64,000 nt of DNA from Macrothele yani (Eukaryota > Arthropoda > Arachnida > Araneae > Macrothelidae). Below, piece after piece: positions 11,541 through 21,754 of the stretch; position 1 is the first letter of the stretch; each line of letters begins with the position of its first letter. Under the pieces are notes generated by a model, which was given only the letters and a program-made list of their open reading frames with translations, was not told the origin of the DNA and searched no databases. The position numbers and the translations under genes were made by a program. The DNA is taken from positions 142,386,541-142,450,540 of the forward strand of contig CM077012.1 in NCBI GenBank assembly GCA_039090855.1. The letters run 5' to 3'.

Positions 11541-13785
11541 ACACCGAATTTTCGGGTGTAATAAACACGTCTTTTGAATCCGTTCTGACGCAAATTAAAT
11601 TTATCAAAGCTATTCAAAGTCAATTGAACCGGTATGGAAAACAATAGTATCTGACGGAAGAAAGAAGTTTTTCAATCGGGTCTTTAATCCCTCAGATATT
11701 GCTGTAAACGGAATCGTGAGCTTACGAACTCTTAGAAACAGAGTTATCGACAAAAATAAGATGTGACTTTACGTCCCTTGGTGGGAAAACCATGCATTAT
11801 TTTAGGAAGAAAGTATTCACAAAAAGTTTATCTATATGAGAGGTATCGGTCCAAGAAAAAAAAATTAGTTGAGTTTTCAGGAGCCCAGATTTTGCTGCAA
11901 ATACATCAGAAGTAGAAATTAACACTTACGACCCCTGGTGGCCAAACCATTCTTTACCAAACATTAAAAATTACGTGAAAAATATTTTCCGTCAGGTCTT
12001 GTATGCGATACAGGAAGAATTTTTCAAATCGGAGTTTTAGGAGCAGAAAACGCAATTTACCATTGTGCGCCCTAGCGGAAAGTCTATGATTTACTTGAAA
12101 ATTTTGAATTGATATGAAAAACATGTGACACGGAAAACACTATCCAACAAAGAAGGAATTTTTTAAATCGGACTCCTAGGAGTCGAGATATTGACAAAAA
12201 TAAGATACACATCTACGCCCCTCGCGTAGAAACCGTGCACTATTTTAAGAAGAAAATGTTTCTAAAAGGTTTGTCGACATGAGTAGTATCGGTCTACAAA
12301 CGACGTTATTTTTAATCGAGAATTTAGAAGCTCATATTTTGCTGCAAATACATCAGAAGCGGAAATTAAGGTTTACGCCCCCTGGTGGCCAAACCATTTT
12401 TTTGCCAAAATTAGAAATTATGTGCAAACGATTTCCCATCAGGAGCTGTATGCGGTGCAGAAAGAATTTTTCAGATCGGAGATTTAGAAGCAGAGATATA
12501 GGGGAAACGCAATTTACCTTTACGCCCCTAGCGGAAAGTCTATGAATTACTTGGAAATTTTGAAATTATATGAAAAACATGTGACACGGAAAACACTATC
12601 CAACAAAGAAGGAATTTTTCAAATCGGACTCCTAGAAGTCGAGATATTGACAAAATAAAGATATACATCTACGCCCCCTGGCGTAGAAACCCTGCACTAT
12701 TGTAACAAGAAAATATTTCTAAAAAGCTTGTCGGCATGAGTAGTATCGGTCTACAAACGACGTTATTTTCAATCGTGAATTTAGAAGCTCATATTTTGCT
12801 GCAAATGCATCAGAAGCGGAAATTAAGGTTTACGCCCCCTGGTGGCCTAACCATTTTTTACAAAAATTAGAAATTATGTGCAAACGATTTCCCATCAGGA
12901 GCTGTATCCGGTGCAGAAAGAATTTTTCAGATCGGAGATTTAGAAGCAGAGATATAGGGGGAAACGCAATTTACCTTTACGCCCCCTAGCGGAAAGTCTA
13001 TGAATTACTTGAAAATTTTGAAATCATATGAAAAACATGTCACACGGAAAACACTATCCAACAAAAAAGGAATTTTTCAAATCGGACTTCTAGAAGTAGA
13101 GATATTGACAAAAATAAGATATACATCTACGCCCCCTGGTGGAGAAACTGTGGAATATTTAAGGAAGAAAATATTCCGAAAAGGTTTATCGGTGTGAGTG
13201 GCATCAGTCCAAGAAAGAATTTTTTCAATCGATATTTTAGAAGGTCCGATTTTATGGCAAATACACCAGAAGCGAAAATTAACACTTACGCCCCTGGTGG
13301 CCAAAGTATTCTTTACCAAAAATTGGAAATTGTATGCAAAAGATTGTGCATCAGGAGATGTATCCGCTGAGAAAAAACATTTTCAAATCGGAGTTTTAGA
13401 AGAAGAGTTATCGGGAAAAATGCAATTTACTTTTACACCCCCTAGCGGAAAATATATGCGTAATTTAGAAAAGAAACTATATCCAAAATACTCTTAGACA
13501 TAAATGGAATCGAAAGATCAAAGATTTTTTTCAATCGGATGTTTAGAAGCAAATATGTGGAATAAAACGTATTTTTGAATTCGACATCATCTTCATTTAC
13601 GCCCTCTAGCGACGAAATCGTACATCGTAAAAAAAAAATGAAATGAAGGATCGTCATTCGCATATTTCAAAAAGAATTTTTCAAATCGGACTAATAGTTG
13701 CAGAGATACCGTGGGTACAGACGGACGGACGGACAAACCGATAAAATAAGCACGATCTTTTTTTACAAAAGACGTGCTAAAAATA
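11541..13785 (+). mobile_element. Putative Helentron-associated (HINE/pearl-like) non-autonomous element
   Basis: This segment is absent from the matching place in hAT-A copy 2 (near 37375-37400), so it is an insertion. It has (1) a short palindrome at 11540-11560, (2) an 11-bp subterminal inverted repeat CACGTCTTTTG at 11566-11576 and its complement at 13766-13776, (3) a tandem array of about 152-bp core repeats, (4) a short ACGG-type tetranucleotide run at about 13717-13735, and (5) a stem-loop at 13749-13778. This order (subterminal repeat, core repeats, ACRG microsatellite, 3' hairpin) is described for DINE-1/pearl-type elements mobilised by Helentrons. No Rep/helicase gene is present. 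Class assignment is inference from structure. Confidence 0.6.
11660..13700 (+). repeat. Higher-order tandem array: ~152-bp units in 457-bp trios
   Basis: Thirteen units are marked by a GC-rich core at about 11771, 11928, 12066, 12214, 12374, 12520, 12670, 12830, 12979, 13129, 13289, 13434 and 13599 (spacing 138-165 bp). Three unit types alternate: ACGCCCCCTGGTGGCCAAAC, ACGCCCCCTAGCGGAAAGTC and ACGCCCCCTGGCGTAGAAAC. The landmark ACACGGAAAACACTATCCAA recurs near 12127, 12583 and 13041, a period of about 457 bp. Each unit also has 'gaatttttcaaatcgga' and 'gagatattgacaaaaata'. Open frames across it are accidental. Confidence 0.9.
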
Positions 13786-14590
13786 AGCGGGGAAAACAAA
13801 ATAATTTTTGTAACACAGAAGGGCTACAAAGCCATTTATATTCAGTAAACCAACAATTTTTAAAATGATTATTGTAAGATGTGCCGCTCTTCTTGATTTC
13901 TTTCTTGGCGACAATTGTCAGTGAATCCGTCGGTCGTCCTTGAAGTAAAATGTCTCTTTCATTTTCATCTTTCGACCGATTGAACGGAGTTTGCAATAAA
14001 TTACAGACAATGTCGTTCACAGGATACATACTGAAAACTAAAACTATCACTATCAGTTAAACTGTACACGAAACTAAAGTAACTAATGAAGTTTTTAACA
14101 AAGAATCACAAAACACACACACAAAAAAAAAAAAAATCTCTTTCGGAAAGTATGTCCCGAAACACCCCAAAGAAAAAGCCCTATAGTGGATTGCCAAGGG
14201 TTGCCGTTCCACTGCGATCTCTTCGGAAGGTCACGACTTCAGGTGCAGAGGCTTGGCGTCTCAAGCTAAAACACTTCACTTGCCCGGCAGACAGGGGAGG
14301 GTGACGTCACGGTTACCATGGCAACTCCAACGAAAACTGCAGACTTCCAAGAATTCTCATTTCAGCTCTTCACTTGAACTGTTTTGCGTATAAGGACTTG
14401 TTTTCCGTATTGGACGCGCATTGTGAATTGATATCTAATAAAAATTTTGGGTATTTTTAGCACGCAATAAAGGCAAAAAAAAAAAAAAAGAATATATCAT
14501 ACGAAATTATTAAATAAAACCTTATTTCAAATAAAATAGGTGAAGAGGCACTTCACCTACTTCACCTGAAAAGCCGCCACTGGAACCGCC

Positions 14591-16790
14591 ACTGCTACGT
14601 ATTCACAGCAATATGGTGCAGCACTCAACTGAGAAAAATGTTCAGGTCTCTGGCTAAGTACCTGGACATCTCGTACATACCAACCTTGGGGTGCTCGATG
14701 GTGTTGCGACTGTCAAACATTACTTGGAATTTGGTTTGGTAAATCCGCTTGCGTTGTGAACAACACCCTGCATCCCATTTCAAATACCATTTCCAAGTCT
14801 CTACATAGCTGAAACTGCAAATATCATCTATCGTACACTCAGAAAGCAACTATTATTCAAACCTTTTTGATGCAAAGGCTCACCCGTATTCGTGGTTTCC
14901 TCATATACCACCTACAATGTTAATTTCCCCCAAGCAGCACTTGTCAATTTTATTTCGAAATCTGTTCACTATGTCAAAGCATCTGTTTTATGTAACCCCC
15001 TCCATTATGGGGATGTCAATCTCCTATCCATCTAACAAAAATATATTTCCTTCCGATTTATCCGTTTTCTGGGAATGATTTTTGGTACACCAACAGCTGC
15101 AGCTGAGATCTTGAATATGTTCATTTTCCCATCGAATCCGGCTTTCACCATTTCAGCTTATATGCTGATGGACTGATACCCACTGATTTCTCATATACAG
15201 AAGTATATAGTTCATACGGTCCTTACGCATCCAACGTCATACTCCAACCCCACTCCTGATTTATTGCAAGAACCCATCTTTTACAACTCGCTAATTCATC
15301 CCCGTCAACATAGTCACTTTTTCTTTCCCGCTTTTATTAATGTAGGCATTGTCACAGTTCTACAGCTGGTTGATTCTGACCTCCAATGGAAACCTCTGAC
15401 AGAATTTTCATCCTCCACTCATAACTCATTCATTAATAGAGGAAAATTTCAACAGTTCAAGAATGCCATCATGCACTCCTTCCCAGATCTTGCCGATACA
15501 ACTGAGAATGCCATAGTGCACTCCTTCCCAGATCTTGCCGATACAACTGGTCTTATTTACTGGCCTTCTGCTGCAAATATTTTACCATTCTCACTCAAGC
15601 TTCATAATTCGGACGCCTTACTTGTCCATCTTACCACAAAACAATTATATGCCTTCCTTTTGCTCCGTGATGATACAGCAGTCTCAATTCACAATCTCTC
15701 AGACTCTTCTGTCACACATACGTGGAATGCACTAAGTTCGCCCCTCTCAGCCCCGAAAGACAAAAATATTCAATGACTTTTCCTCCATCAAAGACTCCCC
15801 ACCCCTATCACCCTTCATCGCTTTGGCATCGTTCCTTCCTCCGACTGCACTTATTGTCAAGTTCCAGCCAATATGACCCATGTTTATCAACAATGCCGTA
15901 TCTTTACTCCTATATACAGTGTTCCAAATATCCCATTCAGCATGCCACGCTACTCATTCCACCCACGACTACTTGTTTCTTTTAGCCCGTGACCCCAGCA
16001 CAGCTTGCCGTTCTGACATGTCCCTTTATTTTTATTTTGACCAAATCAATCATCTATCATGTCCAAATGAAACTTAATACAACCTCCCATTTTTCTGCAA
16101 GAGCAAGTACATTTCTATGTACCACTTTCCGGAATTTTTTTAAATACCGAATACAACTAGAATACAATCCTGCACTTCAAATCTCAGCTGTTTCTCAGTT
16201 TCATGTTAAATGGTCTACGCGAACGGGATGGCTCTCAGATCATCAAAACAGAATTAGACTCAGAATATAACCCCCAATTCCTTTGCGATAATGTGTATTT
16301 CAACTGTACGTCAATTCTTTACTTTTTCTACGTTTCCAGCTTCACAGCATGTGAATTCTGACCTTGGACATTAACCCGGAAGTCACATGACGCATCTCAC
16401 TTTCCCCGTTATTTGAGAACTTACACTTAATTATATTTTATGCTTTTTTTCTGCCCCCCCCCCCAACTGTTATCAACGAACTGGTGATCTGCATATTCAA
16501 AACTCAAGCGCAGTTTGTTCGAGATCAGAATCACCACCATCTTCAAATTTGCATTTCTTGAAGTTCACACTCACTCTTCGTTCGCTTTTCGTAAATACGC
16601 ACTTGTTTCAAAGACATTCGCATACCATTGGCCAAAAAAATGTATATATTTTGACTTCACAGTCAACATTTGTAAATATTTTTCATATCCATTTCACACT
16701 CATCTCCATGTGTAAATACTCACTGCTCGTTTTTAATCTGTAAATTATTTAATTTTTTCGTCATTCCATGAATAAATATAGTTCACGAGG
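14591..16790 (+). mobile_element. LINE copy 1 (3' half, L1/Tx1-like), 5'-truncated
   Basis: This segment carries the end of a non-LTR retrotransposon ORF and a roughly 700-bp 3' UTR ending near GAATAAATATAG (AATAAA signal at about 16771-16776). It is collinear with a minus-strand copy scattered over 29562-45310, and serves as the uninterrupted reference for that copy. Clear similarity starts near 14950; whether 14591-14950 also belongs is uncertain. Confidence 0.8.
15050..16060 (+). pseudogene. LINE ORF2 C-terminal region with zinc knuckle
   Basis: The frames read FPSNPAFTISAYMLMD (15130-15175), then GLIYWPSAANILPFSLKLHN (about 15550-15610), then RLPTPITLHRFGIVPSSDCT followed by YCQVPANMTHVYQQC (15790-15897). 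The last part is the C-x2-C-x7-H-x4-C knuckle typical of the end of LINE reverse transcriptases. Stops and shifts break the frame. A 45-bp in-frame tandem duplication (NAIMHSFPDLADTTE-like, twice) sits at 15461-15550 and is single in the other LINE copy. The catalytic RT domain is absent. Confidence 0.75.
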
Positions 16791-16799
16791 ATTTGTCCC

Positions 16800-17194
16800 T
16801 GAACACCCGATACTGCTAATAGTCAATCAATCGCAAAATCAGTTTCGTAATGGTAGGAGGGAAGTTCCTATCGTTTTGAATTGGGACTTTTTAGAACAAT
16901 GCCTCCAAAAATAAGATGTGCTGTCTTCGTTTTACTTGGAGTTACTGATCACGTAAATTCGTGGAGTTACAAGTTTTGCAATGTCTTTACTACACGAACA
17001 AACGTCTTCAAATGAAGAAACGATACCGTGTCTTCTTTGTGATCATCAAGGATCTTCATTTACTCAACCACGAATGCCAGAACTTCTGAATGCGATCTGT
17101 AAATGCGGAAATATTTGCAATCTGACGGACGGAAACACAAAGCGACAGCACAGCCTCTTTTTTTCTGCGTAGTAAAAAAAAACAAAAAAAACAC
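16800..17194. repeat. Duplicated block A, first copy
   Basis: The stretch 17020-17130 (containing CGTGTCTTCTTTGTGATCA and GCGGAAATATTTGCAATCTG) is repeated with substitutions at 17490-17600. No coding function is recognised in the 63-residue frame at 16981-17172. The rest of the interval is unassigned. Confidence 0.65.
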
Positions 17195-17266
17195 GGTACC
17201 ACCGAGATTCGAACTCGGATTACTAGATTCAAAGTCTAGTGTGCTAACCAATTACACAATGGCACC
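17195..17266 (-). tRNA. tRNA-Gln (TTG)
   Basis: The minus strand folds as a 72-nt tRNA: acceptor GGTGCCA with TGGTACC (one G-T pair), D arm containing TAATTGGTTAGCAC, anticodon stem CTAGA/TCTAG with loop CTTTGAA (anticodon TTG, reads CAA), and T arm CGAGTTCGAATCTCG. No intron. The D loop has one more T than usual. A TTTTTTTGTTTTTTTT tract directly downstream on the minus strand could terminate pol III. It lies in a duplicated, tRNA-rich patch, so it may be a repeat-borne copy. Confidence 0.8.
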
Positions 17267-17271
17267 TCATT

Positions 17272-17343
17272 CGCCCAGCCGGGATTTGAACCCGGAGAGT
17301 TTAGCTAGCAGCCACGCTTCTTAACCACTAGACTACCTGGGCT
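17272..17343 (-). pseudogene. tRNA-like pseudogene next to tRNA-Gln
   Basis: Acceptor GCCCAGG/CTGGGC, A box TAGTCTAGTGGTTAAG and B box GGGTTCAAATCCC are good. The anticodon arm (around GTGGCTGCTAGCTAAAC) does not pair, so no anticodon can be assigned. Half-matches (CTTAGCCACTGGGCTAC near 17947 and CTTAGCCACCAGACT near 20348) start the duplicated blocks B, which suggests a tRNA-headed repeat rather than a gene. Confidence 0.6.
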
Positions 17344-17489
17344 AGCTGAGGGACGTAGTACGTATATATTTCTGCTTTCAAGCGGATCGCTTCTTTACGC
17401 GAAGTTATTGTGCGCGTGATTTCACTTAGTGAGTTCCCCGCCAGCAAGTCTTACACGACGTTTTTGTTATTTGAAAAAAACGTGAAATG

Positions 17490-17605
17490 AAACCATGTCG
17501 TCTTTGTGATTATCAAGAATCTTTATTTGCTCAACCAAGAATGCTAGATCTTTTGAAAACTATCTTGATATGCGGAAATATTTGCAATCTGACGGGTAGA
17601 CACTT
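17490..17605. repeat. Duplicated block A, second copy
   Basis: Diverged copy of 17020-17130; it ends with the same GCGGAAATATTTGCAATCTG stretch (17573-17592). The tRNA-Gln lies between the two copies. Confidence 0.65.
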
Positions 17606-17677
17606 AAAAATTGATAACATAGGCTCATTTTTTTTCCTTTTAACCCCTTAGCACATTTAAGGATTGAACTCTGACAG

Positions 17678-17911
17678 CCGCCCCGGTGGCGCAGTATTCT
17701 AAGTCGTTGGCCTCTGATCATTCTTCCGTAAGGGGTCCGGGTTCGAATCCCGGTCAGGCATGGGTGTTGTGTTTGTCTTACGGCACTGGCTCTCTCCCTT
17801 CTCTGGAACCAGTGACCCTAAATTAGGGACGGGCGACTGCTTATAGCCCATTGAGTTGCTCACGGTGGTCGTTAAACCTCCAATCAAAAAAAAAAAAAAA
17901 AAAAAAAAAAA
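17678..17911 (+). mobile_element. tRNA-derived SINE, copy 4 (CA subfamily)
   Basis: Complete SINE with A and B boxes, CA diagnostic (GGTCAGGCATG) and about 26 A. The target duplication is GAACTCTGACAG / GAACGCTGACAG at 17666-17677 and 17912-17923 (11 of 12 match). Confidence 0.92.
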
Positions 17912-17929
17912 GAACGCTGACAGTCAGTT

Positions 17930-18240
17930 TGTTTATAAACCACGCGTCTTAGCCACTGGGCTACATGGTCTTAAGATATATGTTCTTGCCTTCAAAGCAG
18001 ATTGTTCTTATGAGATGTTCTTGCTATTGAAGTGTGCCTTTTGAAAGATTTAATAGCACGTTTATTAGATTTATGTGGCTTAGTCCATTAAATGAATTAA
18101 CAAAAGTTCCATGCACTTCTTCTGTGTACGGTTTTTGAAAATGAAACTAATACCAGAGATGTAATAATAAATCTGTTAACTTCTATCTATGCCACCGAGA
18201 GAAATAAGTTTCATCCGAAAAAGTGAGAAATACATGAAGT
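17930..18240 (+). repeat. Duplicated block B, first copy
   Basis: It starts with a tRNA-like half (CGCGTCTTAGCCACTGGGCT) and continues collinearly with 20330-20690 through GAAAG(A/C)TTTAATAGCACGTTTAT, CCATGCACTTC and ATGCCACCGAGAGAAA-type landmarks. Non-coding as far as I can see. Confidence 0.75.
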
Positions 18241-18396
18241 ACGCTGTTATTCTTTTGGGAAGGGGGAGGGGGTTACAATCCACATCGTGCAACCAGGGGT
18301 GTTGTGAGTAGCCGGCATAGGCGTAACCACTGGGGGTCGGGGGAGGTCAGGACCCCCAGATTTTCAGAGTCTGGGATCCTCATATTATATATATAT

Positions 18397-20240
18397 ATTC
18401 ATCATCATCATCATTGTCAACCATTATCAATCCACTGCTGGACGAAGGTCTCCCCAAGTTTCCTCCACAACGGTCTGTCTTGTGCCAGTCTCCTCCATGT
18501 CACTCCCGCATACTTTCGAATTTCATCCACCCATCTTCCATGTGGTCTTCTTCTGGGTCTTTTCCTGTCCCTTGGAATCCAATCTAAAATTTCGGCTGTC
18601 CATCGATGGTCTGTTCTTCTGGCAGTATGTCCAGCCCATTGCCATTTCAGGGATTTAACTCTGATCATGATGTCTTCCACTCTTGTCATTTTTCGGATCC
18701 ACGTGTTCCTCTTCTTATCTCTCCTGGTTACACCAAGCATGCACCTCTCCATGCTGCTTTGAGTTGTCTGTAGCCTTTGTATGTCTCTTTTAGCTAAGGT
18801 CCACGTCTCTGCACCATACGTAAGCACTGGAAGGATGCATTGATCAAACACTTTTCTTTTAAGACATAATGGCATATTGCTCTTGAAAATTATGCTGTTT
18901 CTTCCAAAAGCTCTCCAGGCAAGTTTTGTACGCCGATTAATTTCTTCACCAATGTGACCCTCACTTGATATCTGCTGTCCAAGATAAACGTACGTGTCTG
19001 TTATCTCCAGCTTTTCTCCATCAATCGATAAATCTTCATTTCTTGTAAAAGCATTGAACATCACTTTTGTCTTCTGAAATTTCATTTTTAATCCCACTTC
19101 TTTACTCTTGTCAGCAAGTTCCTGCATCATACTCTGTAGCTCTGATGGGGTAGTTGCAAAAATGACTATGTCATCAGCAAAACGAAGGTGGGTTAGATAA
19201 TCTCCATTAATCTTTATGCCTTTGTTTTCCCAGTTCAGTGATTGAAAGACATTTTCGAATGTGGCATTAAAGAGCTTCGGAGATATGGTGTCACCTTGTC
19301 TCACTCCTTTTCCAATTTTTATGTGTGTTGTATTTTCAAATAGCAGAATCTTTGCACTTGCATTTTCATAGATGTTATTAATAATATTAATGTATGCATC
19401 TTCAATACCGCAGGATTTCAGAGCCATTGCAACTGCTGATGGTTTCACCGAATCAAAGGCTTTTTCATAATCAATGAAAGCCATGCACAATGGAAGTTCA
19501 TATTCCCTCGCTCTTTCAATTAGTTCTCTCAGTACGTGGATATGATCTATTGTGCTGTAGCCACTACTGAATCCAGCTTGTTCTCTCGGTTGAGCCATGT
19601 CCAGTGTTACCTTCAAGCGGTGTGAAAGAACTTTAGTGAAGATTTTATAAACCACTGATAGGAGGCTGATAGGTCTGTAGTTCCTGAGATCCTCAATGTC
19701 ACCTTTTTTATGTAGCAAGATCATTGTAGCGTTGTTCTAATCCTCAGGAATTTTCCCTTCATTAAGGCATCGAGTGAAAATTTGGGCGAGTACTGTTTCG
19801 ATTTCTCCACTTGCTTCTTGTATGATGTCTACAGTAATTCCATCTTCTCCTGGAGCTTTTCCCCGCTTCATGTTCTTGATTGCATGTGCAACTTCTGCTG
19901 GAAGGACTGGAAGAACTCTGGTACCTTTCATGATGCCTGAAGTACATGTATCATCCCTTTCATGTAATTTGGAGTAGAAATCTTTCACTCTTGTCAAAAT
20001 TTCGCCTCTATTTCATGTTACAGAACCATCTTCTTTTCTCAGTGCCATAATCTGTTTTTTTCCCTTACTGAGATGTCCCTTTGCTATCTTTAGGCTTTGG
20101 TTGTTTTCAATTGCTTTCCTTACTAGTTCACAGTTGAATTTCCTTACGTCTTCAGTGATATTTTTTCGTACTGTCTTGCATAGCTCTATATATTCCACTT
20201 TGGAAGTCACATCTTCTTTAGTTGTCCTCATCTCTCTTCT
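18397..20240 (-). mobile_element. RTE-like LINE copy R1, 5'-truncated
   Basis: The 3' end is a (TCA)n tail at 18398-18413 next to an AT-dinucleotide stretch. The 5' end breaks near 20240 inside the linker between endonuclease and RT. It is very similar to the intact copy R2 (29691-32880). It lies between the two duplicated B blocks. Confidence 0.93.
18417..20231 (-). pseudogene. RTE reverse transcriptase pseudogene
   Basis: The minus strand encodes YRPISLLSVVYKIFTKVLSH, AFIDYEKAFDSV, GVRQGDTISPKLF, LRFADDIVIFA (catalytic FADD, about 19150-19180) and the C-terminal region ending WIDNG at 18417. It is broken at three places: an in-frame TAG after EDWN (19737-19739; intact in R2), a stop-like change at 20013 (TRNRG region lost), and the truncation at 20240. 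The endonuclease domain is missing. The 435-residue frame covering the RT is still open. Confidence 0.9.
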
Positions 20241-20329
20241 TTAAAGAACTTTATATCTAGGATTCGGGCCAGGAGGGCAGTAGGTAGGCCGTTAAATTTA
20301 AAACTGCCGGCGATTAAAACTAGACAATG

Positions 20330-20690
20330 CGGTTACGAACCACGCATCTTAGCCACCAGACTCAATTAGTTTACATAAGGAGGAACATGTTCTTGCTTTC
20401 AAAGCATGATTGTTCTGATGAGATGTTCTTGCTTTCAAAGCATGATTGTTCTGGTGAGATGTTCTTGCTGTTTAAGATTATCTTTTGAAAGCTTTAATAG
20501 CACGTTTATCAAACTTACCTAGTCTATTAAATGCATGGATTAATAAAGGTGCCATGCACTTCGTCTGCCTACGATTTTTGAAAATGAAGCTGTAATTAAC
20601 AGAGATGTCATAATAAATGCTAACTTCCATCTGTGCCACGGAGAGAAAAACATTGCATCTAAAAAAGTGAAATTCGTGAAAATTTAACGA
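20330..20690 (+). repeat. Duplicated block B, second copy, with 36-bp tandem units
   Basis: Collinear with 17930-18240. It additionally has a 36-bp tandem unit (starting ATGTTCTTGCTTTCAAAGC) at 20387, 20423 and partly 20459, which is single in the first copy. The two B blocks bracket the R1 LINE. Confidence 0.72.
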
Positions 20691-20704
20691 CCAAAATGCC
20701 TGAA

Positions 20705-20840
20705 TCGCAGGTAAAGACATGAATGCTGTGTTTATACTTCGGCACTGGTTTCTACCTTCCCTGGAATCTGTGGCTCTAAGTTAGGGACGGTCGATTCCTT
20801 ATGGCCTTAACTGTTGATGGGGATACTTGAAACCTTAAAG
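20705..20840 (+). repeat. Degenerate SINE body relic
   Basis: It matches the body of the tRNA-derived SINE (ATGCTGTGTTTATACTTCGG, CTTCCCTGGAATC, TTAGGGACGGTCGATTCCTT) with many substitutions and no recognisable head. Confidence 0.7.
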
Positions 20841-21754
20841 CAAAATAAAAGCATATCTTAATAAGCAGAAAGCCTGTGTACTCATTTTGTGACATTACAC
20901 AGTTCTGCCTCCTATATCTTCGATAATTTTCCACGCAAAATACCGCTTTTGAAAAACCCTGAATAGATGGCATTATTAAAATAATCAGCGCCGAGGCACA
21001 GTTGCATATTCTTCTTCCGGGACTCAAAACCGGGCTCAGCTAGGGCGATTAGTCCCAAGACCAGGCTTCTGAACAGTCAGGCAACTTTATTTGATGGTAA
21101 ACAGTGAACTTGGCTATTGAGCAGAAGCAGAATATCTATAGTGCAAAACGCCCGCACCTTAAAAACAGGATTTCGTTAAGTAATCGTCAAATGTCATGTC
21201 ACTGTGCTTTTTTCTTGTATCAGGCAGGAAAACACCCGCCGCATATTTAAATGACTGATAACACAATGCTGTTTCAGCTTCACCACAGTTATTCCTCCCC
21301 GGCAGCCGAGTGGTCAGAGTCCCAAGCCTTCCTATTATAATAATTCAAACTGTGCCTACGCTCGAGTCAAGAGATCAGTCAGGGGTAGTTGTTTGTTCAA
21401 TAATGCTGGCTCTGTTCCTTACCTCGTAAAAGTGGACCAAATTAAAGACGGACAACCCCCTAATGCTTAAATGTTGACTGGGTTCCTGAAATCTACAGAA
21501 TATAAATAAAAATCTGTATTTAACTACCCTAATGAGCATCTAATGCTGCAAGCAATCTTTCTTCCCAAATTAAGGTCCATTGGTTCTATGAGAGGGACAC
21601 AACCAACTGTGTAGAACAAGAACACCAGAAATGCGATCTCCGGAACTGGAATCTGGCCCCACCTCTGACTATTAGCTAGAATTCCGCGCCACTGACCTCG
21701 TGGTCACTGGACCGGCAAACTTATTTTTGTGAATTCTTACGTTATGTTACGTTA
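20841..21754. other. Unassigned DNA with an old SINE-related relic
   Basis: A tRNA-like head (GGCAGCCGAGTGGTCAGAG at about 21301) and a diverged SINE body (to about 21500) can be traced. The rest has no recognised feature. Confidence 0.45.

Larger units (their letters stand above)
10442..14050 (-). pseudogene. hAT-A transposase pseudogene, split by an inserted element
   Basis: N-terminal segment (13780-14050): NLLQTPFNRSKDENERDILL and NHFKNCWFTEYKWLC, a TTF/zinc-finger-like entry domain also present in copy 2. After the insertion (about 11541-13785) the gene resumes at LKCELMLNNFEKNQNTIADA (about 11385-11440), then FLGFHGVSEDRTSEALYKML (about 10890-10950). It ends in the hAT dimerisation domain, ILTIASASVSVERSFSCLKR (about 10560-10622). 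The central catalytic part seen in copy 2 (CYDGASIMSG) is deleted here, besides frameshifts. Not functional. Confidence 0.85.
10286..14582 (-). mobile_element. hAT transposon copy 1 (family hAT-A), with nested element
   Basis: The ends are CAGTGGCGGCTCGTG (10286) and AAAAGCCGCCACTG (to 14582), imperfect inverted repeats that continue into matching subterminal sequence ('aaaataggtgaagag' at both ends). An 8-bp target duplication, GAACCTCC / GAACCGCC (10278-10285, 14583-14590; 7 of 8 match), fits hAT. A second copy lies inverted at 36593-39339. This copy is longer because a HINE-like element sits in its transposase gene. Confidence 0.9.

Noticed and set aside
13000..13497. Open frames of 65-99 residues in the tandem array
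   Set aside because: They follow repeat periodicity and do not show protein-like conservation.
11660..13700. Regularly spaced repeats resembling a CRISPR array
   Set aside because: Units are contiguous ~150-bp repeats without unique spacers, in a eukaryotic TE context and with no cas genes.
14086..14304. 72-residue plus-strand frame in hAT-A copy 1
   Set aside because: It lies in the element's subterminal non-coding region, which is shared with copy 2 but not as an open frame.
17272..17343. Second functional tRNA gene
   Set aside because: Acceptor and T arms fold but the anticodon stem does not pair, and similar halves recur as repeats.
18304..18762. 152-residue plus-strand frame with a His-rich start
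   Set aside because: Antisense of the RTE C-terminus; the His run is the (TCA)n tail.
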